A stretch of DNA of 64,000 nt from the NCBI RefSeq assembly GCF_002127325.2, contig NC_035433.2:83332079-83396078 (forward strand), given 5' to 3'. Below the pieces are notes generated by a model. That model was given only the letters and a program-made list of their open reading frames with translations. It searched no databases and was not told the origin of the DNA. This stretch comes from Helianthus annuus. Lineage: Eukaryota; Streptophyta; Magnoliopsida; Asterales; Asteraceae. Shown piece by piece: positions 21,227-31,786 of this stretch (its first letter is position 1; every line of letters begins with the position of its first letter). The position numbers were made by a program, and so were the translations under genes.

Positions 21227-21429
21227 CCAAAAGCCGCTTGACCCGAATGTGTGTAAACGGATCCCGCGTGATCCTTCACCAAAGAGAAATGGCGGTCAAT
21301 TGAGAAAATAAGGGTTTCATCAAATGCCACGTGGCAAGCAATGGCTTAAGCTAATGACAAGTGGCTAAAGATTATTTTGTTTTATTAGAAGTAGTAGATA
21401 TGGTAAAAAGAACTAAACTACCCTTATGT

Positions 21430-22262
21430 AGGGCCGTTCGAATCGCTCGACGCTTGTTTGGAAATTGCTCGGAAAACGCTCGTTCGATTTGACGCTCGGT
21501 TGTAAACGAGCCGCTCTGCTCGGTTCGGTTTGTAAACGAACCAAGCATGAGTAAAGGTTTGCTCGCCTTGAATTATTATTTTTAATTAGTATATATATAT
21601 ATATACATACACATATACACATATATACACACGTGGATACACATATATATACACAAATATAAATTATACATATATACACACACCTATATATATACACACA
21701 TTACACATACATATATAGTTAAATATAAATTAAATTTATAATTTTATATTTACACTCTAGTAGATTTTGGTCCACTATATATAAATTTACAACTATATTC
21801 ATACGTACTAGTTCAATCACGCCAATAAAAAATTAATATCAAATCTAAAAATTAAACTCTAAACCAATAAACAACAGTCTGCTCATCACCTCAATGTTTT
21901 GTGTCATTACCCTAAGTCGAACGCCTTCTGTTCTCAACGTTATTGTTCGTGAAATATAATCATCGCCTCGTCGACCACAACATTATTATTCATAAGAAAA
22001 ATACTATGCCATGAAATATGCCTGTTTTTAAAGACATAAAACTTGAGACCAAACATTGTCACTATCTCTCCCAGCAAATTTAACTCGGGCGACATGATTG
22101 TCCAAATCGCTTGAACTTCACTCGACGCTCGTTTGGAATATTTACTGCTCGAAAAATGCTCTATTAATTTGAGGCTCGGTTTTAAATGAGCCGCTGCGCT
22201 CGATTCAGTTTGTAAACGAGCCAAATACGAGCAAAGGTCCGCTCGATTCGGCTCGACTCGTC
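21430..22262. repeat. GCTCG-rich element with direct repeats
   Basis: Two ~130 bp direct repeats (about 21430-21565 and 22100-22235) share CTCGACGCT-GTTTGGAA, GAGCCGCT and GTTTGTAAACGA. The outer ends TAGGGCCGTTCG and the complement of TAGGCTGTTGACG resemble hAT-type ends, but the flanking 8 bp do not match, so boundaries are uncertain. A (TA)/(CA) microsatellite lies at 21590-21715. Confidence 0.5.
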
Positions 22263-23567
22263 AACAGCCTACCAATTTTAACTGAGTAGTCATATTTGCA
22301 TATCTAAACTTAGATAGTGCTTTAGATTCAATTGCTTTTAGGTACTAATCCCATCAACACATTTTTCCATGTCTTCTGGTTCTTTGAAATTGTTGAATTT
22401 AACATCCGGAGAATCAGTCGGATTTGAACTTCTAAGCTTTACTTCACCCGTAGATATGGGGCATCCTCTACAATAGAATCCACCTATCTACAATAACATC
22501 ATATATTCGGTATTTATAAGCATCTAGGCACAATACAATACAATATCATAATATTATTTTCGAGGATGTATATACCACAAAAGAAAACCTTGATAATCTG
22601 AAGGGCTTCCAAGAACCAAGTTCATGTTGCTAATTTGCTCTTGTTAATAAAGAAGAATTCGATGAGTGTTGTTGTGAATGGATAATTCACAACTAAACAA
22701 TAATTCAAACACAAATGGAATATAGTAGATTTATATTGATATGTGGTTGATTATATATAAGAAACTGAATGTAGTACAAGATAGTGAAGGAAAGGGAATG
22801 TAGTACAAGATAGTGGTTGATTAACAATAATCATTCATGTTCTCAATCTCTTCACTCTTCAGCTTTTATCTTTCCTTCATATTTCCACATACTTGTTCTC
22901 TTAATGGGCTTATGAAATGGGCTGCTAAACTGGGCCATGGTGTTCTAATCGGTTCACAACAGTTGTGGAGTTTATTATTCAGTATTGTTTTTATTTTTAA
23001 TTTATCGTTTAGTTTAAAGTTTGTCTATTCATTATTAATTTATCTCTAGTTTTAATAGTAAGATAATTATTTATGTTTTTGCAGTATTATTATCTAGGGA
23101 GATGATCAAATAGGAAGTCTAGTTTGGCTAGAAAAGATAAAAAACAATAAGATTATGACATATTGCAAAATTTAAAAATAAAATTGAAGGGGATTTTAAT
23201 CAATTTTTTCTAATCTTCTTCATTCTTCCCTCTTTGTAACTTGAAAACCTATTATTTTCAAAAACCACCATCTTCAATTATTTCTTCACTTTGTATCTCA
23301 ATAATCACTATATTATAATGCGATTTTCATTATCAATCAATGATTAAAACACCCAACGAACGTGTTCTTTAACTTTTCTAAAGAAACCAAATTTAATTTC
23401 ATACAATATCTCATTTTTTTTCTTGTGATTTTGAAGCGAATCACTCGATTTGTTCGATTCGATCGCTAATAATTGTTTCCAGCATTCAAATTTCGTCAAT
23501 CGTTGAAGAAATCTGAAGAAATCGGCTTCGATCTATGTAAGAAAATTTTGAATTTCATTTTTACGAT
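22263..23567. other. Intergenic, no gene recognised
   Basis: AT-rich with short open frames only. I see a repeated AATGTAGTACAAGATAGTG (about 22770 and 22799) and nothing that supports a gene. Confidence 0.45.
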
Positions 23568-23985
23568 CTGGGTTTTTGAATCGAGTCATTGCGTTTTACA
23601 AAAGAATGAAGAAACATTTTTTTTGTATTTTCAGTCCATTGCGTTTTAGAAACAAAACATTTTATTGTGTTTTTAGTCCATTGCGTTTTACGAAAACACA
23701 TTTTATGTGTTTTTAGTCCGTTGCGTTTTAGGTAAAACACATTTTTATGTGTTTTTAGTCAATTGCGTTTTGTAATAAACACTGTTTGTGTTTTTATTAT
23801 ATTATGTTTTAGAAAAAAAAACACATTTCTTTGTATTTCTAGTCAATTGCGTATTATAATAAACATTTCTTTTGTGTTTTTATTACATTACGATTTAGAA
23901 AAAACACATTTCTTTGTGTTTTTAATCCATTACGTTTAAAAAAAAGACTTTTTTTTATTTTTAGTCCATTGCGTTTTTGAAAAAA
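23568..23985. repeat. ~45 bp minisatellite, left block
   Basis: Repeats of GTCCATTGCGTTTTAGAAA-AAACACATTTT-TGTGTTTTTA, about ten copies with drift. Interrupted at 23986 by a Helitron end. The same repeat resumes at about 24925. Confidence 0.85.
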
Positions 23986-24890
23986 CTAGGATTGCGATCC
24001 GCCGCTATGCGGCGGGATTCTTTAGTTATAACTAAGTCAATCTAGGACCCGCACGTTATGTTAAACTTGTCAAACGGGGAAAAATAGACGATTAAAAAAC
24101 GTTCACCCACACACGCATGTTGCGTCGTGTTAACTCGCAAAATTTAGAACGAAACGTAGAAATGTTAAACCAAAGACGCACGTTGCGTTGCGATGTGTTA
24201 AGTCACAAAATTTAGAACCAAGCATAAAGCGAAAATTTGCGGAAAATGAAAACTATAAAGGACCAAACTTGAAAATAAAAAAAAAAGTTAATAGGATAGA
24301 TTGCAAAAGATAAAAAGTTTTGGGTTAAAAGTAAAAGAAAAAACAAATAGTTTTGAGTTAAAAGTAATTTATGAAATACTTTTGGGTGAAAAGTAAAAAA
24401 AATCATTTTTTTGGAAAACCCCCGAAGCCAACGTTACGACAAACATATGCATAACCATTTTTTCTTTGAAAACCCCCCAAAGCACACCCCACGTTGCGGC
24501 GGGGCATAAAACGGTGTCAAATAGTACTAATGTCACACAACCGTCATCGACCACTAACACTGACTCGACCTAGGATATGCGTGTTGCGACGAACTTGTCA
24601 AACATGGAAAAATAGAGGTAAAAACGTTGAACCACACATGCACGTTGCATCGTATTAACTCGAAAAATTTAGAACTATAAGTAAAATGAAAATTTGCGAA
24701 AGTTGAAAAGTATAAGTGACAAAAGTTGTGAAGGTAAATTGCAAATAATGAAAAGTTTTGGGTTAAAGTTGAAAAAACAAATTATGTAGGGTTAAAATTG
24801 TAAAAAGTAAAAACCTTTGGGTTAAAAATAAAAAAATCATCTTTTTTTTTTGAAAAACGCCCAAAACACAATGTACATGTGATAATGCAC
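23986..24890 (-). mobile_element. Helitron fragment (3' end certain, 5' end not)
   Basis: On the minus strand the 3' end is CTAG|T (23986-23989), with a perfect 7-bp-stem hairpin (CCGCCGC/GCGGCGG, 23999-24015) 9 nt inside. The interior contains two diverged ~560 bp direct copies (starting near 24045 and 24575, sharing AACTTGTCAAAC.GGGAAAAATAGA). The 5' TC end could not be fixed; it should lie between 24870 and 24925, where the interrupted minisatellite resumes. Confidence 0.6.
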
Positions 24891-24924
24891 AAAAAAGTTG
24901 CAAATGTATATATGGAATAATACA

Positions 24925-25400
24925 TTTATTTGTGTTTTTAGTCAATTGTGTTTTAGAAAAAAAGACATTTTTTTGTGCGTCTGGTCATTGCGGTTTAGAA
25001 AAAAAAAGACATTTTTTTTATTTTCTGGCCATTATGTTTTAGAAAAAAGACATTTTTTGTGTTTTCTGGCCATTGCGTTTTAGAAAAAAAAAAAAAAACT
25101 TTTTTTTGTATTTTCTGGCTATTGCGTTTTAGAAAAAAAAATAATTTTTTTTTGTGTTTTCTGGCCATTGCGTTTTAGAAATAAGACATTTATTTGTGTT
25201 TTTAGGCCATTGCAGTTTACAAAAAAAAAATGACATTTCTTTGTGTTTTTCAGCAATTTTTTTAGAAATAACACATTTCTTTTGTATTTTTTGCTTATTG
25301 CGTTTTAGAAAAAAAGACATTTCTTTGTGTTTTTTGTCAATTGCCTTTTAGAAAGAAAAAAAAAAAGTCATTTTTATGTTTTTGTCCATTGCGTTTTACG
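24925..25400. repeat. ~45 bp minisatellite, right block
   Basis: Same unit family as 23568-23985 (GGCCATTGCGTTTTAGAAA, TTTTGTGTTTTCT), about ten copies, with long A and T runs. Open frames of 60-65 codons on both strands are repeat translations. Confidence 0.85.
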
Positions 25401-26331
25401 GATCTGGGTTTCCGAAAAAAAATTCATAAATACAGTAATAGTATTCTTGTTTTAAAGGTTAAAAAACGTTAATTTTTTTGTGCAATTTTTATAAGAAAAT
25501 AATGTCGTATGAAATAGTTATTAACGTTTAAAAAACAGATCGAAATTGGACGAGAAATAAACTGTTGCTTTATATTAACTAGAATACCCCTTCACAAATA
25601 CCCGTGCCTCCTCTCATTTAATCTATAAGTCTTTGTTTAATTAATTGATAGTTAAGATTACTTTATAGTGTTCCTAATAAAAATAAACTTTCTGAAATTA
25701 TCTATATAAAAAGATTTCTTTTAAGTTATTCAATACACTATAAAATGGTATTTATGGTTCTTTTGAATTTTTATGGCATCACAACATCATTGCGTCGGAG
25801 AACTTGACCACTATGTTTTATTGTTTGATTTCTTTTATTTTTAATCAAACACAAGCTCTAATTAAAAAAATAAGACACAAACTCTAAATTTAAAAGTGGA
25901 ACATTATTCGAAAGCATCCAGAAAATTAATCCGAAAAGAGAATACAAAAGAATGAATCACGAAAGTGATGCTAATATCATCAAGGTTTCTCATTTTCAAA
26001 CTACGCATTACTCAAAAAATGTCTAGCTTGAGATCATATATAGCCATGTTTTTTTTATCTTTTATAATATTATTAAATGTCTAGCTTGAGATCATATATA
26101 GCCATGTTTTTTTTTATCTTTTATAATATTATTATAATTTGTCATTTATCATTAAGTTTGTTTCTTGATTAGTTTTTTAAGTATTGATATAATTATTAAT
26201 ATTTTATCATTATAAAATTAACTAGTATGTTAGCTAATTTGTAATTATTCTTTTTATGGTAATATCTCTATATAAATAGATCTTAGTTATTCATTACAAA
26301 GAATACTATCAATTACCAAGACACTAATGTT
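25401..26331. other. AT-rich spacer with 60-bp duplication
   Basis: No gene seen. A ~60 bp segment (ATGTCTAGCTTGAGATCATA onward) is tandemly duplicated at about 26019-26076 and 26077-26137. Confidence 0.6.
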
Positions 26332-27011
26332 TTGTCTGCTGAGGAGATAGTTGAGATGGGGGATTTGCTGCAGCTCTTAAGTAATGTGGAGTTATCGTCA
26401 ATCCCGGATACTTGGTCATGGGAGGGTTGCGGCACTTCGGGATTTTCAGTTAGTGGAATGAAACAAAGGATTTTTGACGCTTCTAATGTGCAGCTAGCTA
26501 GCTGTGTCTTTTTTGTGGTGTAATTGGGTTCCAAAAAAAGGTGGGGGTTGTGGTTTGGCGTGTGTTTATTGATAGGTTACTGACATCTGAAGCTCTGGCT
26601 AGGCGGCAAATACAGATTGATTCGCAACTATCAGTGGCGGAGCTTGACCAAAAGTTCCGAGGGGGCGAAAGTCATGGAACCCAATTTATATATTATATAA
26701 ATATTTAGGCAAAATAATTGGGGGGGACAATCCTATATAATTTTAAATTTTCGGACAAAAAAATAGAAAATTTTACCCTTCTAACCGAAACATTCGGGGG
26801 GACGAGTACGCCCCCCACTTTACACTATGCTCCGCCATTGGCAACTATGCAAGATTTGCGAGTCTGGGATTGAGTCAGCGGATCATTTGTTTACTGGATG
26901 CCCGATTTTTTCTGAAGTTTGGTAGGTGGTTTTTGCGTGGTGTCGTGTCCCAAACTTCTTTGCTTTTCATGTTCGGGATTTATTGAGCTACCATGTTACG
27001 GCAATGGCAGG
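26332..27011 (+). pseudogene. LINE reverse-transcriptase zinc-binding fragment
   Basis: This is a decayed piece of a plant non-LTR retrotransposon. An open segment with PDTWSWEGCGTSGFSVSG is followed, one frame over, by WVPKKVGVVVWRVFIDRL and LTSEALARRQIQIDSQL, then CKICESGIESADHLFTGC. These are the hallmarks of the zf-RVT domain at the end of LINE ORF2 (W-W-x-R...C-x2-C...H-x4-C). The frame is broken by a shift near 26520, a stop after SEVW near 26924, and a MITE at 26632-26840. Removing the MITE and one duplication copy restores the reading across its site. The reverse transcriptase core is absent. Confidence 0.8.
26624..26848. mobile_element. hAT-type MITE in LINE, 8-bp TSD
   Basis: The body 26632-26840 (209 bp) starts CAGTGGCGGAGCTTGACC and ends ATGCTCCGCCATTG, flanked by GCAACTAT at 26624-26631 and 26841-26848. 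Same family as 16999-17184. No coding capacity. Confidence 0.9.
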
Positions 27012-27072
27012 TACTCTGTCACACCCCTAAAATACCACATGCGGGAACCCCCGCGAGGCGTGTGACGTACCA

Positions 27073-27631
27073 GGATCTAGTAGGACCGGCAATTTTACAC
27101 GAATACACGAATACACGACACGAACCTACAAGGAGTTAACAGGTATCGTGTATGGCCTTAACAAGTATCGTGTACCAAACAGGTAGACACGAGATTACCT
27201 GTTAATTTTCGTGTAGAAACAGGTTAAATACCTGTTTACCTGCTAATACCCGTTAGTACACGATAAGAAATTAAATTAAATAAAACTCATCAGCCATGTG
27301 CGTGTGGGTTCCTTAATTCCTTTCTATTTTCATTTCTCATTCAATTAAAAAAAATAAAACCCTAAACTCCCTCTATAACTCTTAGATAGCATGTCGTGTT
27401 CGTGTTTTTGTTCATGTTAACAGGTATTAACAGGTAATTTTCGTGTATAACAGTCGTGTTAACAGGTATTAACAGGTAATTTTCGTGTATATCGTGTCGT
27501 GTTCGTGTTTGAAAAAAAGGACACGATAAGTTATCGTGTCGTGTTCGTGTATGGGATTTCGTGTATCGTGTCTTATCGTGTCGTGTCTTATCGTGTACGG
27601 GTATACACGATATGCCAGCCCTAGGATCTAG
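27073..27631. mobile_element. hAT-type element with 8-bp TSD in LTR
   Basis: The body 27081-27623 (543 bp) starts TAGGACCGGCA and ends with the complement of TAGGGCTGGCA, flanked by GGATCTAG on both sides (27073-27080, 27624-27631). The interior is dense in ACACGA/TCGTGT words and AACAGGTA repeats. No coding capacity. Confidence 0.88.
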
Positions 27632-28744
27632 CCACCAATCACATTGAACTCATCCATGACTTAAATAAAAACTTTCATTTATTAAGGTACAGTATTACAT
27701 TACATAAATATAGCTCATCGTATTTGGCGAAAGCATAAATCATTTGTTAAGTGTTACATAAACCGTATGTACGAAAACCATTAGACTTGTCCCGCGAACC
27801 CATGCATTACGACCCATGACCACTCCAGCATCCCAGACAGCAAGTTCCACGATCCTCATAATCTAAAACCTGCGAGCATGCACACAAGTGTATCAGACAA
27901 CGCTGGTGAGTACATAGTTTTACGAAAACGTTAGTTACCAAGTGTTTAGTTCAGTTCATTGATTACAATGTTGATAATACCCCGAATACAAGACGGCTCC
28001 AGATTTATTTTGCTCGTTCCCCAATGCTCCTATCAAAGCATTGGGCATGACTGAGTCAGTAGTTCACACCCGTCCTCTCAGGTACGGGGTGAGGGTGCCA
28101 AACCTAGATATCGCTACCAACTAATACTCCGTTACCTCTCAGGTAACAAACAACAAGGAGGGACTTTAATGGTGATAGGATGAGTGTATTATCTAACATT
28201 CCATATTTACCCACAAAACGTATTCCTCTCAGGAATACCCAATTGATTTACCCAAAACCTATCCCTCTCAGGGATACCCAATGACTGTCCCAACCACCAG
28301 GACGCATGCTCAAGAGAAATGAACTCACCTTTAGTTTGCTCGGTAGGTTATGTTACTTATTCCAAGTTAGTCAACCAAGTCCTAGTATTGTTACCATTAA
28401 CAATTAGTTCACGTACAATTAAATCACATAATTGACATCGTGCATACTATGCATATAATCTCATGATACACCCTAGTCATTCAGTGCACATAATGGTTCA
28501 TAACACAGATTCATGTTCCCAATTACCAACTTAGTATGTCACAACGCTCATCATATATTATGTTTACAATAACTGTTTGGGGTCACGTATGATATATCGA
28601 TCACATATTCTTCGTTCACACTACACAAGTAACATACTAGTAAAACACATAGCCATACTCGTATTCTATTCATTAATACGCAAATACGCGGGTCTCGTAT
28701 GTTATATAAACAATATTTTAGTCAAACACGCAATCTTATAGTGT

Positions 28745-29060
28745 ATGGCCCATTTGTTCAAACCCAATAAAGCGTATGGCCAACTTCGGATGTTCGGCCC
28801 AATACACCAGCCCAAATGTTTAACCAGTTTAATGCGGCCCATTCGTGTTTGACCCAACAGCGCAACCCGATCCAAAACCCAGCCCAGTAAGCATTCCAAG
28901 TAAGTCCACTTGGACTGTGCGACTAATCCCCACTCGTGGCCTAATTTAGTGTTTGCGGCCCATTTACATAAAAGGCCCACGTGAGTTAATCTCATATTAA
29001 TGTGCGGCCCAATCGTGTATGTATATTCGTTAAAAATGTTATGCCGCCCAATTACAAGTA
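28745..29060 (-). promoter_or_regulatory. Cluster of GGCCCA/TGGGCC motifs in LTR
   Basis: At least eight GGCCCA or closely related words lie within ~315 bp. TGGGCC/GGCCCA (site II) elements bind TCP-type factors in plant promoters, and this stretch would be in the U3 of the minus-strand LTR. Function is inferred. Confidence 0.4.
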
Positions 29061-29165
29061 ACCATTTTACGTTTAACAAGTCATACCAACTACCATTGGC
29101 ATCACATAACATCTATCACCTAATCATTAATCATCACATGTCTTGTGATCATGCAACAAACATTC

Positions 29166-31672
29166 TGTAACGCTCCGCGTTTTCATAACTTTCCTAATTT
29201 AGAAATCGAGACTTAAAAATCTATTTTTAGAAGTTTGTCTCTTTCAAAAATTATAATCCGTTATATCGTCGGAAATATTTTATTTTTATTTTAATTCATT
29301 ATAAATATGGTTAATTTTTCATTGTTTAATTAATTAAATTAATTAAGTTTTACTATTTAAAAGTTTATTTTTATTAATAAACTAGTTAATCTAGTTAGAT
29401 ATTGAAGTTAGTAAGCTAACTTAGTTAGTTTAAACTAAATTGTTAGTTTTTTTTTCTTTTAATATAACTTGGTTATTAATAATACAGTGAGTTATGTAAT
29501 TTTTTAAAGTATAAAAGTGCAGGGACTATTGTGTGATATGTTGAATGTATGAGGTTGTGTTTAAATAACAAAAAAAAAAGAATAAAAAGGACGTTGACCA
29601 CGGGACTCGAACACGAACACAACCAGCTGAGCTGGGTCTTCACATCCGAAGAAACCCAGCTCACATTCTATATATTGACTAGTCAACAGCAGCCAGCGCG
29701 CTGAAACATCAGCAGACGCGTTTCAGATCCATTTTTTGGCGGTTTTCCTTGTTTTTTTTTTTTTTAGTTTTAAACTACCTTTTTAACATTAAATACTCAC
29801 CTAAACCTAACCTAATCACTCCCTATAAATACCAACCCTAATCCAAGCTTCTTTCACTTTTCTAATCATAAAAAACACTCTCAAATCCTCTCCAAATTGC
29901 AGCAAATTTCCAAGTTCGAGCAGATTGTTCAACCTCCAATAAATTGAGCATAACTCACTCGTTTCTTAACCTTTTCACTTGATTCTTTTTCCCACTTGTT
30001 TGGAACAACCTTAGGAACATTTCCAGAGGTTTTCCATGGAAAACCAAGCTCTGGAATGCCCACAAAAAGGCTCCAAAGTGGACTGTTCATTTCTGTTTGT
30101 ATCTAAACTTTGTTAATCTTAGTAAACTTGAGTTTATCTCATCTCAAACCTATGTCCTAATGCTCATAATCAATGGAATGGTTAGTTGGGCTTAAAAACA
30201 AGGCTGAGAAATGTTAAATAAGAGGTTAAAACCTCACAAACCTTGTGTTTTAGTTAGGGTTTTACCCACAAGTAGTGTTCAAGCATGAAGCTTGATGAAT
30301 GTGTGATAGTTAGACTAGTTTGGGCTATCCTTCATAGAAATCCACTCACTACTTGATGTTTTTCCATAGATTAGTTGTTGTATTTCATCTTTCTTGTAAG
30401 TTCATGATCCTCCTTGTTGTTTATAACAACAAGTGTCGTGGTGAACATTAGAGGTGCCTAAATGGAAGTTTTGTTCTTCCTACCTCATGTATGAATTCTA
30501 TGACACAAAGAGGTGCCTAAATGGAGACATTAATCTCCTACCTCATGCTTGAACCATAGGACTTTGTAATCTTTATATTATTTATTCCATATATATATAT
30601 ATATATATATATACACTTAAGTAACTAAACTTGATGATAACTTAATAGTTACTTGTCAAGAATATGTTACATCATCTATGACCGTGCTCTTGTTACGACT
30701 CTAATGGACCTTTGAATCCATGAAATCATACAAACTCTTTTGAGTTTCCATAGTGTCAAGAACAAATGTTATGTGTACAAGATGATTATTTTCACATATG
30801 TCTATTCTTCATGCACTTTAAACTCCAAACCCATAAACCAAATGTAACCATCTCTTCCAAACTCCAAATCGAAATATTCAACTTTCTAGTCTCAACACCT
30901 TCGTCACAATTGGATAAATCGGAAAGCATATGCAATTTTATGAGTATACTCGAACCCATTTTTACTTTTAAACACTTTGGGTGCAACATGTATTCTATAT
31001 TAAACTCACGAAACTTTGAAACTATTTGAATCACTCTCTATCCATATTGAACATGAAACTATATGATGCTTGTTAATCTCGTATGTGATGTTAAACATTT
31101 TGTGTCTATATGCTCATTAACTTCGTACAAGCCTACATTAACAATTATAGCGCTACAGGAGTAATGCACCGCCCACGATTCTTGGGGTATTGTTAAGTCA
31201 AACATATTAACCTCCATTTATTCTAACCGGGGATAGGTAACATTAACGCATTGGATTCTTGGGTTTGAACATATAATTGACACCGTTACGACATACTAGT
31301 AACTTGCATATTGTGATTCATGTTGGATACGAGCCTTAGACTATTTTAAAACTATTTTTATGCTATATATCAAACTTGTATACTCACCTTTGCTTTTGCA
31401 TTGAACTCTATTTTAATACATGTTGCAGGTTTCATAGTCAAGATGATGCTAAGTGAAGAAACAAGATTTAGGTGGACTTAGAAACACACTTAGATTAATC
31501 TATCATGTTATGTTATGTATCGAAACAATGTTGTTCTTTTTATTGAATCATGTATGACATTTAGCATTGAAATGAAATTTGAATCTAAATTATATTGTCA
31601 CATAGTGTTATGAAGTTTTGAGCAATTTGTTCGTCTCATCCCGATGTTTCCGCCATCGGTTGGGGTGTGACA
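29166..31672 (+). mobile_element. Solo LTR, 2.5 kb
   Basis: It starts TGTAACGCTCCGCG and ends GGTTGGGGTGTGACA, the TG...CA form of a Ty3/gypsy LTR, with no internal region attached. Flanking 5-mers are CATTC (29161-29165) and CAATC (31673-31677), one mismatch. A TATA box (TATAAATA) is at 29824-29831. A (TA)n tract lies at 30590-30614. It has most likely lost its internal part by LTR-LTR recombination and sits inside the outer LTR. Confidence 0.7.
29824..29831 (+). promoter_or_regulatory. LTR TATA box
   Basis: TATAAATA followed by AACCCTAATCCAAGCTTC, a typical plant retrotransposon promoter and leader composition. Confidence 0.55.
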
Positions 31673-31786
31673 CAATCCATACCCCACTGAATCAAATAGC
31701 AAAATATCCTTGAATCATTCAACATAGATCAATTAGTTCATCAAACTCATCAACCACTATCATGACCCCTAGTATTATATATGTCA

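Larger units (their letters stand above)
12537..21398 (-). mobile_element. Gene-collecting Helitron (Helitron 2), 8.9 kb
   Basis: On the minus strand the 5' end is A|TCTACTACTTCTAATAAAAC (21398). The 3' end is CTAG|T (12537-12540), with a hairpin CCCGCG/CGCGGG (12549-12554 and 12560-12565) 8 nt before it. The ends resemble those of Helitron 1, which lies 24 bp away. Between them are pieces of at least five genes, nearly all on the minus strand, i.e. in the element's own orientation, many with intact splice sites. No Rep/helicase is visible, so it would be non-autonomous. The assignment of these two ends to one element is an inference: other insertions lie inside. Confidence 0.65.
27017..29165 (-). 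mobile_element. Outer LTR of Ty3/gypsy type, 3' part
   Basis: It begins with TGTCACACCCC, the reverse of the GGGGTGTGACA end shared by the other LTRs here. The minus-strand text CCGAGCAAACTAAAGGTGAG (about 28330-28350) resembles CCGAGCAAACCAAGGTGAG at 37157 in the plus-strand LTR, so the families are related. The LTR is interrupted by a hAT element at 27081-27623 and probably resumes as 31678-31786 and 35142-35617 outside two later solo LTRs. Clustered CCTCTCAGG(T/G) words lie at 28072-28280. Open frames here are not genes. Confidence 0.5.

Noticed and set aside
21430..22262. A hAT element with 8-bp duplication, as at 9944
   Set aside because: The ends look similar, but flanking 8-mers CCCTTATG and CCAATTTT do not match, so boundaries and class are unproven.
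25577..25620. Another Helitron end at ACTAGAATACCCC
   Set aside because: CTAG is present, but no convincing hairpin follows within 12 nt.
28702..29112. 136-codon minus-strand open frame
   Set aside because: It lies in an LTR with GGCCCA motifs, shows no domain and has no homologue that I recognise. Chance frame.
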